Of a stretch of DNA of 64,000 bases, positions 17,218 through 26,588 are shown in pieces. A program made the translations under genes and the position numbers. The notes under the pieces are model-generated. The model saw only the letters and a list, made by a program, of their open reading frames with translations. It was not told where the DNA came from and searched no databases. Position 1 is the stretch's first letter; the number at the start of each line of letters is the position of its first letter. The stretch comes from Hymenobacter sp. BT559 (GTDB lineage Bacteria; Bacteroidota; Bacteroidia; Cytophagales; Hymenobacteraceae), in assembly GCF_017571525.1 (NCBI RefSeq), contig NZ_JAGETY010000001.1:434001-498000 (forward strand). Direction: 5' to 3'.

Positions 17218-18348
17218 ATGACTTTTACGAGAGCCCTAGTGCTGGGCGGGGGCCTGGCGGGCCTGGCTGCTGCACTCGACCTGGCTGGGCGCGGGCACCG
17301 CGTGGTGGTGGTGGAGCGGCGGCGCTATCCTTTTCACCGGGTATGTGGCGAGTATATAAGCAACGAAGTGCTGCCGTACCTGCGCCGGCTAGGGGCCGAC
17401 CCGGTGGCGCTGGCGCCGGCCGCCATCGGGCAGTTCCGGCTGTCGTCGCCGGCTGGGCGCCTGCTGGCTAGCCCCCTCGACCTCGGCGGCTTCGGGGTAA
17501 GCCGGTACCAGCTCGACGAGTTTTTGTATCGGCGGGCGCTGGCGGCGGGGGTCGAGTTTATGTTTGCCACGGTGGCCAACGTGGTCTTCGAAGCCGCCAC
17601 CGACCTGCACACGGTGCACCTGGCCGATGGCCGCCAGCTAACGGCGCGCCTCGTGCTAGGCACCTATGGCAAGCGCAGTGCCCTCGACCGGCAGCTCGGG
17701 CGGCCGTTTTTTGGGCAGCGCTCGCCCTACCTCGGCGTAAAATACCATCTGCGCCTGCCGGGCTTCGCCCGCGATGTGATTGAGCTGCACAACTTCCGGG
17801 ATGGCTACGCGGGCATCTCGGCCATTGAAGAAGACAAGCTCTGCTTTTGCTACCTCACCACCCGCGCCAACCTGAAGGCGGGCGGCGGCACCATTGCGGC
17901 CCTCGAAGGGGAGGTGCTGGCCCAGAACCCGCGCCTGGCCGATATCCTTGCCCACGCCGAGCGCCTCTATCCGCAGCCGGAAGTAATAAACGAGATTTCG
18001 TTTGCGCCCAAGCAGCCCGTAGAGCAGCACTTGCTGATGGTGGGCGACGCAGCGGGCCTCATTACTCCGCTTTGTGGCAACGGCATGGCTATGGCCCTGC
18101 ACGGCGCCGCGCTGGCCGCGCCGCTGGCGAGCCGCTTTTTGCGCGGCGAGCTGCCCCGCCCGGCCCTGGAGGCGGCCTATGCGCAGGCCTGGCACGGGCA
18201 GTTTGGCGCGCGGCTGCGGGTGGGCCGAGCCGTGCAAGGCCTGTTTGGCGGACCAGTGCTGAGTGAGCTGGTAGTAGGCGGCCTGCGCTACTGGCCGGGT
18301 GCCGTGCGCGCCCTCATGCGCCGTACACACGGCGCAGCTTTTTCGTAG
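17218..18348 (+). CDS. FAD-dependent oxidoreductase (geranylgeranyl reductase / hydroxylase-like) of a type III PKS locus
   Basis: About 376 residues with an N-terminal FAD-binding GGGLAG (10-15), VVVVERRRYPFHRVCGEYIS (the CGE motif of the geranylgeranyl-reductase and flavin monooxygenase group) and the second FAD motif LLMVGDAAGLITPLCGNGMAMALH near residue 280. It is predicted to reduce or hydroxylate a lipid or aromatic substrate. The type III PKS gene follows 160 bp downstream on the same strand, and in known phenolic-lipid operons a flavoprotein hydroxylase acts on the PKS product; that role here is inference. A GTG at 17203 could add five residues; I use the ATG at 17218. Confidence 0.82.
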   Translation: MTFTRALVLGGGLAGLAAALDLAGRGHRVVVVERRRYPFHRVCGEYISNEVLPYLRRLGADPVALAPAAIGQFRLSSPAGRLLASPLDLGGFGVSRYQLDEFLYRRALAAGVEFMFATVANVVFEAATDLHTVHLADGRQLTARLVLGTYGKRSALDRQLGRPFFGQRSPYLGVKYHLRLPGFARDVIELHNFRDGYAGISAIEEDKLCFCYLTTRANLKAGGGTIAALEGEVLAQNPRLADILAHAERLYPQPEVINEISFAPKQPVEQHLLMVGDAAGLITPLCGNGMAMALHGAALAAPLASRFLRGELPRPALEAAYAQAWHGQFGARLRVGRAVQGLFGGPVLSELVVGGLRYWPGAVRALMRRTHGAAFS

Positions 18349-18508
18349 AACCAACCTGTTGCTAAGCCGTCCGTAAAGCCGCCCAGGATGCCGCCCTGCC
18401 GGCCACTTCCTAGCTACGAACCTTTGGCGGGCAGCCTACGCTTTTTGGGCACTGCCCTGCTTATGCGGTGCCCCTGCTGCGTAAACTTGCCCCTCTAACT
18501 ACTTCCTG

Positions 18509-19621
18509 ATGCCCAGCTACCTGGGTGCCATCGGCACCGCTACTCCGCCTCACCGCCTCGCCCAGCCAGTTATTGCCGATTTTATGGCCGGGGCGCTGGA
18601 GCTAGATGCCAGCGGCACACGCAAGCTGCGGGCACTCTACCGGGTGTCGGGCATCGAGCACCGCCACTCGGTGCTGGCCGACTATGGCCGGGCCAATGGC
18701 GACTACGAATTTTTCCCGAACACGCCGGGCCTGGAGCCCTTCCCTACCGTGAGCCAGCGCATGGCCGCCTACCGCCGCGAGGCCCTGCCGCTGGCCCTCG
18801 CGGCAGTGCACGACACGTTGGGCCAGGCGCCGGGTATGGAAGCCGCCAGCCTCACGCACCTTATCACGGTGAGCTGCACCGGTATGTACGCGCCGGGGCT
18901 GGACATTGAATTGGTAACGGCGCTGGGCCTGCCCGCCTCGGTGCGGCGCACCTGCGTCAACTTTATGGGCTGCTACGCCGCGGTGAATGCCTTGCGCCTA
19001 GCCGATGGCATCGTGCGGGCTGACCCCGCCGCTAGGGTGCTCATTGTGAGCGTAGAGCTGTGCACCCTGCACTTTCAGAAAAGCCACGACCCCGACCACC
19101 TGATCAGTAATGCGCTGTTTGCTGACGGCGCGGCGGCGTGCCTGGTGCTGGGGCAGCCGCTGGCTAGTCCGGCACGTAGCCTGGCGCTGCGGGCCTTCCA
19201 CTGTGGGCTGGCCCCCGAGGGCGTGCAGGACATGGCCTGGCACATCGGCGACTTTGGCTTCGAGATGACGCTCTCGGGCTACGTGCCGGCGCTCATTGAG
19301 CGAGGCATCGGGCAGCTCACGGCCGATTTACTGCAAGACCTGCCGGTGCGGCGCGAAGACATCCGGCACTTTGCCCTGCACCCCGGTGGGCGCAAAATAC
19401 TGGAAGCCATCGAGCAGGCGCTGGGGCTGAGCAAGGACGACAACCGCTACGCCTACCAGGTGCTGCGCGACTACGGCAATATGTCGTCGGCCACCGTGCT
19501 GTTTGTGCTGCGCGAGCTATTGGCCGCCGCTAGCCCCGCCGATAATGGCGCCCCGGCACTAAGCTGCGCTTTCGGGCCCGGCCTCACGATGGAGGCGATG
19601 CTGCTGGAAATACAGAGCTGA
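18509..19621 (+). CDS. Type III polyketide synthase (chalcone/stilbene synthase family)
   Basis: A 370-residue homodimer-type ketosynthase of the CHS/alkylresorcinol-synthase family, which extends an acyl-CoA starter with malonyl-CoA and cyclises it. The catalytic triad is visible: Cys155 (VNFMGCYAA), His291 (FALHPGGRKI) and Asn324 (YGNMSSATVLFVL), plus the C-terminal FGPGLTMEAM loop. Length is normal. Flanked by an FAD oxidoreductase upstream and a convergent SAM methyltransferase downstream. The product (alkylresorcinol, alkylpyrone or another polyketide) cannot be told from sequence. Confidence 0.92.
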   Translation: MPSYLGAIGTATPPHRLAQPVIADFMAGALELDASGTRKLRALYRVSGIEHRHSVLADYGRANGDYEFFPNTPGLEPFPTVSQRMAAYRREALPLALAAVHDTLGQAPGMEAASLTHLITVSCTGMYAPGLDIELVTALGLPASVRRTCVNFMGCYAAVNALRLADGIVRADPAARVLIVSVELCTLHFQKSHDPDHLISNALFADGAAACLVLGQPLASPARSLALRAFHCGLAPEGVQDMAWHIGDFGFEMTLSGYVPALIERGIGQLTADLLQDLPVRREDIRHFALHPGGRKILEAIEQALGLSKDDNRYAYQVLRDYGNMSSATVLFVLRELLAAASPADNGAPALSCAFGPGLTMEAMLLEIQS

Positions 19622-19644
19622 TTCTCAGCAGCAAGTGAGGGCCC

Positions 19645-20355
19645 TTAGCGCTCAGCATAGATAACCACCTGCCACCGGAAGGCCCAGCACCAGCGCAGGT
19701 CATAGTTGCGGATACCCGCCGCGGCCAGCAGCCGCACCCAGTCTTGGCGCGAAAAGGCACGCGCCACCGACAGTGGCGCGTCGTTTTGCACCAGGCGCGA
19801 GCCACCGAGCAGCCTGGTGAGGTACTTGATGCTGTAGTAGGCTAGCGGGTGGCGATGCAGGTCGTTGATGATGACGGCTAGCCCGGCCTGGCGGCGCCAG
19901 TCTCGCAGCAGGCCTACGAGCTCCTCATCGGTGAAGTGGTGGCAGAAGAGGCTGGCTGTGAGCACGTCATATTCCTGGGCCGCAAACTCGGGCGAAAAAA
20001 TATCAGCCTGCCGGTAGGTTATTTCAGGATAGTCCCGGCTTTTGGCTGCGGCATACGTCAGCATAAAATCGTTGGCATCGATGCCCTCAGCAGCCAGGGG
20101 CACGTTGTGCCGCCGGGCCCAGCGCGCCATGTGGCGCAGCGTATCGCCGCCGCCGCTACCCAGGTCGGCCAGGCGCAGGGGCCAGCTTTTGGGGAAAAGC
20201 GGCCGTAGCCGGGCTAGCGCGGCCAGCACCGGCCGGTAGCCGCCCAGCCAGGTATTTATTGTTTCGAGCTCGTCCAGGTTCTGCTGCAGCTCGTCGGAGG
20301 CCAAAGTCAGGTCATCCATAAGCTCGGCAGTGGTAGCACGGGAGGTCAACTTCAT
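19645..20355 (-). CDS. Class I SAM-dependent methyltransferase
   Basis: 236 residues with motif I LADLGSGGGDT (about 62-72), an acidic ribose-binding residue in GIDAND, and QADIFSPEF and YDVLTASLFCHHF following in the standard order of a Rossmann methyltransferase. It resembles small-molecule methylases of the UbiE-like group. Its stop lies 23 bp from the type III PKS stop (convergent), and with the FAD oxidoreductase it completes a three-enzyme set comparable to PKS / methylase / flavoprotein phenolic-lipid operons. The N-terminal 40 residues are helical (ELMDD...DELETINTWLGGY), a cap typical of lipid or quinone methylases. Confidence 0.85.
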   Translation of the reverse strand: MKLTSRATTAELMDDLTLASDELQQNLDELETINTWLGGYRPVLAALARLRPLFPKSWPLRLADLGSGGGDTLRHMARWARRHNVPLAAEGIDANDFMLTYAAAKSRDYPEITYRQADIFSPEFAAQEYDVLTASLFCHHFTDEELVGLLRDWRRQAGLAVIINDLHRHPLAYYSIKYLTRLLGGSRLVQNDAPLSVARAFSRQDWVRLLAAAGIRNYDLRWCWAFRWQVVIYAER

Positions 20356-20438
20356 AGCTACAAAGGTGGCCCCGGCACGGCCTTTTTACGTACTGGCATT
20401 AAAGCGGTAAATAATAGTAAATTAGCGAGAGAAACAAG

Positions 20439-20446
20439 TAACTTTG
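20439..20446 (+). promoter_or_regulatory. Bacteroidota -7 promoter box upstream of the NHL gene
   Basis: TAACTTTG, an exact match to the TAnnTTTG -7 element of the primary sigma factor of Bacteroidota. It lies 31 bp before the ATG at 20478. I see no clear -33 TTG. Confidence 0.5.
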
Positions 20447-20477
20447 GCGCTGTTAGCCCGCGTCCCATTTCGTGACT

Positions 20478-21380
20478 ATGAATGCACCTGTATGCCTGAG
20501 TAGCCTGCTGGTGGCAGCCTTGCTGGCTGCGGCCCGGCCGGCGGCTGCCCCGCCTACGTCCTTTGGCTACCCCGATGGGGTGGCGGTCGATGCAGCGGGC
20601 ATGGTGTACGTAGTCGATACCGACAACGCTGCCGTAGAAAAAGTAGCCCCTAGCGGCGAGGCGACGCCTCTGAACGCCGGCACGCTGGCCTACCCAACCG
20701 GCGTGGCCGTGAGCAGCACCGGCACCCTATACGTGGCCGACGCGGGCAGCCACAGTATTGTGCAGGTAAGCCCGGGCGGGGAGGTAAGCACCCTGGCCCA
20801 CAATCGGGAGCTGATATTTCCGGCGGCCGTGGCTGTCGATGGGCAAGGCAATGTATACGTGGCCGACTCGGGTGGCGAGCCGGGCAGCGGCACCGTGCAG
20901 AAAATAAGCCCGCACGGAGCCCGCACCACGCTGGCCAAAGGCCTGAACAAGCCGGCGGGCATTGCCGTGAGCGCGCAGGGCGTGGTATATGTATCGGATA
21001 CCGGCAATAACTCGGTGCGCCAAATCGACCCCGACGGACACGTTACGGTGCTGCCGGCTACTTTCAACCACCCGCGGGGCCTGACCCTCGATGCCACGGG
21101 CGCCCTGCTCGTAGCCAATACGTACGACAACAATATCCGTCGGGTGAGCCCTAGCGGGCAGGTGACGCTGCTGGCCGAAGGATTCAACTTCCCGGCCGGC
21201 CTGGCGGCGGGCCCGGCGGGCACGGTGTACGTAACCGATACGGGTACCAACTCGGTGCGCAAAATCGGTCCCGATGGCCAGGTGTCGGTGCTGGCGGGCG
21301 GGAGCGCCCCAGTGCCCGCCGCGCCGCCCCTAGCCGACAGCTCGGCCAGCACTCACGCCGACACTACCCGGCATCGCTAG
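20478..21380 (+). CDS. Secreted NHL-repeat beta-propeller protein
   Basis: 300 residues: signal peptide (ending ARPAAA), then six NHL-type repeats of about 42 residues, each with a (P)xGVAVDxxGxVYVxDTxNxxVxxVxPxG pattern, forming one closed propeller, and a short Pro/Ser/Thr-rich tail. Such proteins are periplasmic or extracellular and bind ligands or act as scaffolds; no catalytic residues can be assigned. The start is the ATG at 20478; a GTG two codons upstream is also in frame. No T9SS sorting domain is present. Confidence 0.82.
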   Translation: MNAPVCLSSLLVAALLAAARPAAAPPTSFGYPDGVAVDAAGMVYVVDTDNAAVEKVAPSGEATPLNAGTLAYPTGVAVSSTGTLYVADAGSHSIVQVSPGGEVSTLAHNRELIFPAAVAVDGQGNVYVADSGGEPGSGTVQKISPHGARTTLAKGLNKPAGIAVSAQGVVYVSDTGNNSVRQIDPDGHVTVLPATFNHPRGLTLDATGALLVANTYDNNIRRVSPSGQVTLLAEGFNFPAGLAAGPAGTVYVTDTGTNSVRKIGPDGQVSVLAGGSAPVPAAPPLADSSASTHADTTRHR

Positions 21381-21395
21381 CCCCGGCCCTGGGCC

Positions 21396-22610
21396 TCAAG
21401 CCACATAATCGGCCAGGTAAGCGTAGCGTGGGCGCAGCTGCCCGCCGCTGGCAATAGTGGCCCTAGCCAGCACGCCAGCCGCATCGCCCCCTAGCAGGTG
21501 CGGAAAAAACTGGTCGAGCAGCTGGCGGCCAAAGTCGCGGCTGGCATTGCGCGGCAGCTCGCAGGGCAGGTTATCGACGGCCATCACCGTAATATTTTCG
21601 GGGCGGGTGTAAGGCGCTTCCAGCTCGCCGGTGGCCGGGTTGTAGTCGAAAGCCGGCTCCTCGATGGTGGTGCTACGCTTGGTGAGCGGAATGGAGCCAT
21701 TCACATCACACGTCACGTCGGCAATGGTATTGAGCTTAAAATCAGGCCGGCGCGTATCGGCTTCTGAAAACAGGCGCGGCGCCGCCGGGTGCCAGTAGGC
21801 GCAGGCAATGAGCAGGTCAGTAACGGGCAGGAAATTGTTAAACGTTGACTCGTAGGCCTGGGGCTCCTGGTGAAAATTAGTCGTGTCCCACACCCGGCCA
21901 TCGCGGCGCCGATTGTAGTCCGAGCTGCGCAGCTGCGCATACACCGGCTCGTTGAAATCGAGGTAGAGGTAATCATACACGCTCACCCGCCGGATGCCCA
22001 TCAGCCCCAGCACCTCCACGGCGCCCTGCGCCACCCGGCCCGAGCCGGTCACGGCTATCTTAATGGGTGGCAGGCGCTTGACCTTGAAAAACTCTTCCTG
22101 CATATCCTCCATATCGACGCATTGCCAGGCGGGCTTGAGTTGAAACAGGCCGTGCTTGCGGCCGTAGCTAAGCAGGCCGTTGTAGGCGCCTACTATGCCC
22201 GCCCAGTGCCCGAAGGCCACCACACGCTCGCCGGCCGCATTGGTCAGCAGCTCGTAGTCGATAAGCGTAATACCCTTTTGCAGAATGGTTTGCAGCAACT
22301 GCTTATTGGCCGGCTGCTTCTTGATGGTGTGTGAGAAAAAGCAGTAGGTTTTGCCGGGCAGCAGCCACGCGACGGGCACTTCCTTCACCCCTAGTAGTAC
22401 GTCGCAGGCGGCCATATCGTCGCTCACTTCAATGCCGAGGTCGCGGTATTCCTGGTCGGTAAAGGCACGGTGTGGGCTAGGCTGCGCCCGCACGCGCAGG
22501 CCGGGATAGGCGTCTTGCAGCTCGACGCATTTTTTGGGGGTGAGGGCCACGCGGCGGTCGGGCGGGGTACGGCCTTCGCGCAGCAGGCCAATGAGGGTGG
22601 GAAAAGGCAT
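21396..22610 (-). CDS. NAD(P)-dependent oxidoreductase, saccharopine dehydrogenase (Lys1) / alanine dehydrogenase family
   Basis: About 404 residues. An N-terminal AlaDH/PNT-type domain (LLREGRTPPDRRVALTPKKC, then FFSHTIKKQ, LIDYELL and RVVAFGHWAGIVGAYNGL) is followed by a Rossmann domain with IAVTGSGRVAQGAVEV. The FGHWAGIVGAYNG and FFSHTIKKQ blocks are those of NAD-dependent, lysine-forming saccharopine dehydrogenase (Lys1) and of Bacteroidota relatives of unproven substrate. I name only the family. The ATG at 22610 gives the conserved start; a longer frame to 22715 would run through the promoter region of gcvP. Confidence 0.78.
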   Translation of the reverse strand: MPFPTLIGLLREGRTPPDRRVALTPKKCVELQDAYPGLRVRAQPSPHRAFTDQEYRDLGIEVSDDMAACDVLLGVKEVPVAWLLPGKTYCFFSHTIKKQPANKQLLQTILQKGITLIDYELLTNAAGERVVAFGHWAGIVGAYNGLLSYGRKHGLFQLKPAWQCVDMEDMQEEFFKVKRLPPIKIAVTGSGRVAQGAVEVLGLMGIRRVSVYDYLYLDFNEPVYAQLRSSDYNRRRDGRVWDTTNFHQEPQAYESTFNNFLPVTDLLIACAYWHPAAPRLFSEADTRRPDFKLNTIADVTCDVNGSIPLTKRSTTIEEPAFDYNPATGELEAPYTRPENITVMAVDNLPCELPRNASRDFGRQLLDQFFPHLLGGDAAGVLARATIASGGQLRPRYAYLADYVA

Positions 22611-22630
22611 AAGCAGCACAGGAAAGAGCC

Positions 22631-22638
22631 CAAAAGTA
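22631..22638 (-). promoter_or_regulatory. -7 promoter box of the Lys1-type gene
   Basis: On the minus strand reads TACTTTTG, an exact TAnnTTTG match, 20 bases before the ATG at 22610. Forms a divergent pair with the box at 22665-22672. Confidence 0.5.
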
Positions 22639-22664
22639 CGCTCGCCCCCGGACCAAACCGGGCG

Positions 22665-22672
22665 TACCTTTG
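22665..22672 (+). promoter_or_regulatory. -7 promoter box of gcvP
   Basis: TACCTTTG, an exact TAnnTTTG match 45 bases before the gcvP ATG at 22718. No clear -33 element is visible. Confidence 0.55.
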
Positions 22673-22717
22673 TTAAGGAAAAAGTTGCTCTCTTCTCCCC
22701 TCCCCCAGCTCCCATTT

Positions 22718-25642
22718 ATGTCGTTTAGATTCAAGCCCGCCGATGTGTTTGAAACCCGCCACAACGCGCCCGACCTCGCCAGCCAGCAAGCCATGCTGCA
22801 AGCAGTTGGGGCCGCCGACCTGGCTCAGCTCATCGCCGAAACGGTACCCGCGGCCATCCGGCTGCCGCAGGGGCTAGCGCTGCCGCCAGCCCTCACCGAG
22901 CGCCAGTTTTTGAAGCGCTTCAAGCAGATTGCCGGCCAGAACAAGGTGTATAAGAGCTACATCGGGCTGGGGTATCACGACACCACCCTGCCGCCCGTTA
23001 TTCAGCGCAACATCCTCGAAAACCCGGGCTGGTACACTGCCTACACGCCTTACCAGGCCGAGATTGCGCAGGGACGCCTCGAAGCGCTCATCAATTACCA
23101 AACGATGGTGATTGACCTCACCGGCCTGCCCATCGCCAACGCCAGCCTGCTCGACGAGGCCACCGCCGCCGCCGAGGCGCTGCACATGCTGCACGCGCAA
23201 ACCAAGAAGAAAAACGCCACCAAGTTTTTCGTGAGCGAGCAGGTGCTGCCCCAAACCATTGACGTGCTGCGCACCCGCGCCACGCCGCTCGGCATCGAGC
23301 TGGTTATCGGCGACCACCGCACGGCCGACCTCAGCGACGAGGCATTCTTCGGCGTGATGGTGCAGTACCCGGGCGCCAACGGTACCATCTTCGATTACAA
23401 GGAGTTCATCGCCCAGGCCCAGACCAACAACCTGTTTGTGGTAATGGCTGCCGACCTGCTCGCCCTCACGTTGCTGACTTCGCCCGGCGAACTGGGTGCC
23501 GACGTATGCGTGGGCTCATCGCAGCGCTTCGGTGTGCCGATGGGCTTTGGCGGCCCGCACGCGGGCTTCTTCTCGTGTAAGGACCAGTTTAAGCGCGTTA
23601 TCCCCGGCCGCATTATTGGCCAGAGCGTGGACGCGGCCGGCAACAAGGCCTACCGCATGGCCCTGCAAACCCGCGAGCAGCACATTCGCCGCGAAAAAGC
23701 TACCTCCAACATCTGCACGGCGCAGGTGTTGCTGAGCGTGCTGGCCGGCATGTTTGCCGTGTACCACGGCCCGAAAGGCATCCGCCAGTTTGCCGTTAAT
23801 ACGCACCTGTTTGCTCAAATTCTGGAAGCTGAGCTGAAAGCGCTAGGGGTCGAGCAGCTCAATAGCCACTACTTCGACACCCTGAGCCTGCGCCTCGAAA
23901 GCCACGAGATGCAGCAGGCCCTGAAGAAAGAAGCCGAAGCGGCGGGCATCAATTTCCGCTACTACGAGGATACCCTAGTGGGCATTAGCCTGCACCAGAA
24001 CGTAGAGTTCGACGACGTGCGCGACATCGTGGACATTTTCGCCAAGGTGCTGGGCAAGGAGGTAGCCACTACGGCCGCCCCTACTATCGACGCCGAATTG
24101 ACGTTGACCTGGCCCGAAAGCCTGCAGCGCACCAGCGAGTACCTCACGCACCCGGTGTTTAACACGCACCACGCCGAGCACGAGATGCTGCGCTACATGA
24201 AGCAGCTCGAAAACAAGGACTTGAGCCTCGCCCACAGCATGATTCCGCTAGGGTCGTGCACGATGAAGCTCAACGCCACGGCCGAGATGATACCCGTGAC
24301 CTGGCCCGAAATCGGCCAGCTGCACCCCTTCGCCCCGGCCGACCAGACGCTAGGGTACCAGCAGATTTTCCGCGACCTGCAAGCCTGGCTCTGCGAGGTG
24401 ACGGGCTTTGCGGCCATCAGCCTGCAGCCCAACTCGGGCGCCAACGGCGAGTACGCCGGCCTGCTGGCCATCCGGGGCTACCACCTGGGCCGCGGCGACA
24501 GCCACCGCACGGTGGCGCTCATTCCGGCCTCGGCCCACGGCACCAACCCCGCTTCGGCCGTGATGGCTGGCATGCAGGTAGTGGTGGTGAAAAGCACCGA
24601 CGAAGGCAACGTGGACATGGACGACCTGCGCGCCAAAATCGCGCAGCACGCCGACCGCCTCAGCTGCCTCATGGTGACGTACCCCAGCACGCACGGCGTG
24701 TACGAGGAGACGATTATCGAAATCTGCGAGCTCATTCACCAGGCCGGCGGCCGGGTGTACATGGACGGCGCGAATATGAATGCCCAGGTGGGCCTCACTT
24801 CGCCGGCCAGCATCGGCGCCGACGTGTGCCACCTCAACCTGCACAAGACCTTCTGCATTCCGCACGGTGGCGGTGGCCCCGGCGTGGGTCCCATCGGCGT
24901 GGTCGAAGACCTGATTCCTTACCTGCCCGGCCACGTAGTGGTGCCGGTAGAGGGCCGCAACAGCGGGGCCGTATCGGCCGCGCCGTATGGCTCGGCCAGC
25001 ATCCTACCCATCAGCTACGCCTACATTTCGATGATGGGCGGCGACGGCATCACCCGCGCCACGGAGATTGCCATCCTGAATGCCAACTACATCAAGGCTC
25101 GCCTGGAGGCGCACTACCCGGTGCTCTACACCGGCGCGCACGGCCGCTGCGCCCACGAGATGATTCTCGATTGCCGCCACTTCAAAAAGGCCGGCATTGA
25201 AGTAGAAGACATCGCCAAACGCCTGATGGACTACGGTTTCCACGCGCCCACGGTGAGCTTCCCGGTAGCCGGCACGCTTATGATTGAGCCCACCGAAAGC
25301 GAAAGCAAGGAAGAACTAGACCGCTTCTGCGACGCCATGATTGCCATTCGCAAGGAAATCACCGAAGTAGAGGAAGGCCGCGCCGACGCGAAGGAGAACG
25401 TGCTCAAGCACGCGCCCCACACCGCTGCTATCGTGCTCACCCAGGAGTGGACGCGCCCCTACTCGCGTGAGCAGGCCGTGTACCCGCTGCCCTACGTGCG
25501 CAATGCCAAGTTCTGGCCCACCGTCAGCCGCATCGACTCGGCCTACGGCGACCGCAACCTCATTTGCAGCTGCACGCCGCTGGAGGAGTACGTCGACGAG
25601 CCCGAACACCTAGTTTCGACCGATAAAGGCCCGTCGTATTAG
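22718..25642 (+). CDS. gcvP: Glycine dehydrogenase (decarboxylating), P protein of the glycine cleavage system
   Basis: A single-chain P protein of about 974 residues that uses PLP to decarboxylate glycine and transfers the aminomethyl group to the H-protein lipoamide. Conserved blocks: [14 protein letters not shown] near the N-terminus, [64 protein letters not shown], and the PLP-lysine region [20 protein letters not shown]. The two homologous halves are fused in one gene. The start is the ATG at 22718; a frame reaching 22670 overlaps the promoter box. gcvT and gcvH are not in the window, while lipA, which makes the lipoyl cofactor, lies 1 kb downstream. Confidence 0.96.
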   Translation: MSFRFKPADVFETRHNAPDLASQQAMLQAVGAADLAQLIAETVPAAIRLPQGLALPPALTERQFLKRFKQIAGQNKVYKSYIGLGYHDTTLPPVIQRNILENPGWYTAYTPYQAEIAQGRLEALINYQTMVIDLTGLPIANASLLDEATAAAEALHMLHAQTKKKNATKFFVSEQVLPQTIDVLRTRATPLGIELVIGDHRTADLSDEAFFGVMVQYPGANGTIFDYKEFIAQAQTNNLFVVMAADLLALTLLTSPGELGADVCVGSSQRFGVPMGFGGPHAGFFSCKDQFKRVIPGRIIGQSVDAAGNKAYRMALQTREQHIRREKATSNICTAQVLLSVLAGMFAVYHGPKGIRQFAVNTHLFAQILEAELKALGVEQLNSHYFDTLSLRLESHEMQQALKKEAEAAGINFRYYEDTLVGISLHQNVEFDDVRDIVDIFAKVLGKEVATTAAPTIDAELTLTWPESLQRTSEYLTHPVFNTHHAEHEMLRYMKQLENKDLSLAHSMIPLGSCTMKLNATAEMIPVTWPEIGQLHPFAPADQTLGYQQIFRDLQAWLCEVTGFAAISLQPNSGANGEYAGLLAIRGYHLGRGDSHRTVALIPASAHGTNPASAVMAGMQVVVVKSTDEGNVDMDDLRAKIAQHADRLSCLMVTYPSTHGVYEETIIEICELIHQAGGRVYMDGANMNAQVGLTSPASIGADVCHLNLHKTFCIPHGGGGPGVGPIGVVEDLIPYLPGHVVVPVEGRNSGAVSAAPYGSASILPISYAYISMMGGDGITRATEIAILNANYIKARLEAHYPVLYTGAHGRCAHEMILDCRHFKKAGIEVEDIAKRLMDYGFHAPTVSFPVAGTLMIEPTESESKEELDRFCDAMIAIRKEITEVEEGRADAKENVLKHAPHTAAIVLTQEWTRPYSREQAVYPLPYVRNAKFWPTVSRIDSAYGDRNLICSCTPLEEYVDEPEHLVSTDKGPSY

Positions 25643-25645
25643 TGC

Positions 25646-25708
25646 AGCGCGGACTCTCAGTCCGCAAGCAGCACGACGCACGCACCGGGCGGACTGAAAG
25701 TCCGCGCT
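25646..25708. repeat. REP-like inverted repeat downstream of gcvP
   Basis: Arms 25646-25665 and 25689-25708 match at 19 of 20 positions (AGCGCGGACT-TCAGTCCGC type) around a 23-base spacer. Each arm also holds a smaller GCGGACT..AGTCCGC palindrome. It lies just after the gcvP stop and before a separate terminator hairpin. Confidence 0.7.
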
Positions 25709-25712
25709 ATAA

Positions 25713-25755
25713 AAACGCCCGGCTGAGCACGCGAAAGCGACTCGGCCGGGCGTTT
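25713..25755. terminator. Terminator hairpin after gcvP
   Basis: Stem AAACGCCCGGC / GCCGGGCGTTT with a loop of about 20 bases. It follows the REP-like repeat. Confidence 0.65.
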
Positions 25756-25880
25756 GCCGTATTAGTCGATTGGCTAAGCAAACTAGTCGGCTTGCCTACT
25801 TTTTTTGGAACATTGCCCAGGCTGGTAGCGTTACCTCAGCACCTCCGCATTCGTGGACTATCTCTTTAATTTTTAGCCTT

Positions 25881-26510
25881 ATGAACCGCATCACTCGTTT
25901 TCTGGCCCGCCCGGCCGCCCTGGCGGTCACGGGCCTGGCGCTGACCCTGGGCATGGCCTCGTGCGCCACTTCGGCCAACGTGGCCGCCACCAGCGACTTT
26001 GACCACGCCGTCAATTTCCGCGCCTATAAAACCTGGGCCTGGTACCCCAAGCAAGCCAATGATACCGAAGGCGGTCCCGCCCGCGGCTACGAATCGTTTA
26101 CCGACCAGCGCATTCGCGACGCCGTGACTAAAGACCTCACGGCCAAAGGCATGACTGAAGTAGCCAACAATGCCAGCCCCGACGTGTACGTGGCCTACAG
26201 CGTGCGTGTCGAGAATAAGCAGCAGGTAGCCGGCGGCTACCCCTACGGTGGCTACGGCTATCCGTACTACGGCTATGGCTACGGTGGATTTGGCGGCTAC
26301 CCCTACGGCGGCCGCGCCTACAACTACAAGGCTGGCACCGTGATTATCGACATTGTGGATGCCAAGCGCAAGGAGCTCGCCTGGCGCGGCACTGGCCAGG
26401 CTCAGCTCAATAACAATAGCATTTCGGAGGAGGAAACCTATCGCATCGTGAACAGCGTGCTGGGCAACTACCCGCCTACCGATACGCGCCGCCCGGCAGC
26501 CTACCGCTAG
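25881..26510 (+). CDS. DUF4136 domain-containing lipoprotein
   Basis: 209 residues. Signal peptide with lipobox MASC (Cys near residue 28), then a DUF4136 domain: DFDHAVNFRAYKTWAWYP at the N-terminal side, a DQRIRDAVTKDLTAKGM helix, DVYVAYSVRVE, and a C-terminal IIDIVDAKRKELAWRGTGQAQL strand pair. A Gly/Tyr-rich loop (GGYPYGGYGYPYYGYGYGGF, about residues 117-136) interrupts the domain, as in many family members. Probably anchored in the outer membrane facing the periplasm; function unknown. The ATG at 25881 starts the signal peptide. Confidence 0.88.
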   Translation: MNRITRFLARPAALAVTGLALTLGMASCATSANVAATSDFDHAVNFRAYKTWAWYPKQANDTEGGPARGYESFTDQRIRDAVTKDLTAKGMTEVANNASPDVYVAYSVRVENKQQVAGGYPYGGYGYPYYGYGYGGFGGYPYGGRAYNYKAGTVIIDIVDAKRKELAWRGTGQAQLNNNSISEEETYRIVNSVLGNYPPTDTRRPAAYR

Positions 26511-26533
26511 GCCCCCGCAACGCAGCTACCAGC

Positions 26534-26564
26534 AAAAAGCCCCGCCAGCTTGGCGGGGCTTTTT
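26534..26564. terminator. Bidirectional terminator between the DUF4136 gene and lipA
   Basis: AAAAAGCCCCGCCA / TGGCGGGGCTTTTT palindrome with a short loop between convergent genes; A5 and T5 flank the stem. Confidence 0.85.
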
Positions 26565-26588
26565 GTTTTATGTTAGTGCTGGCTAAGC

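Noticed and set aside
22611..22717. Glycine riboswitch upstream of gcvP
   Set aside because: The leader is about 45 bases and holds no stem pattern of that size; only the -7 box is visible.
24256..25200. Long open frame (314 codons) inside gcvP on the plus strand
   Set aside because: It lies in another frame within the clear gcvP coding sequence, is rich in Arg, Pro and His as expected for a GC-rich shadow frame, and has no domain.
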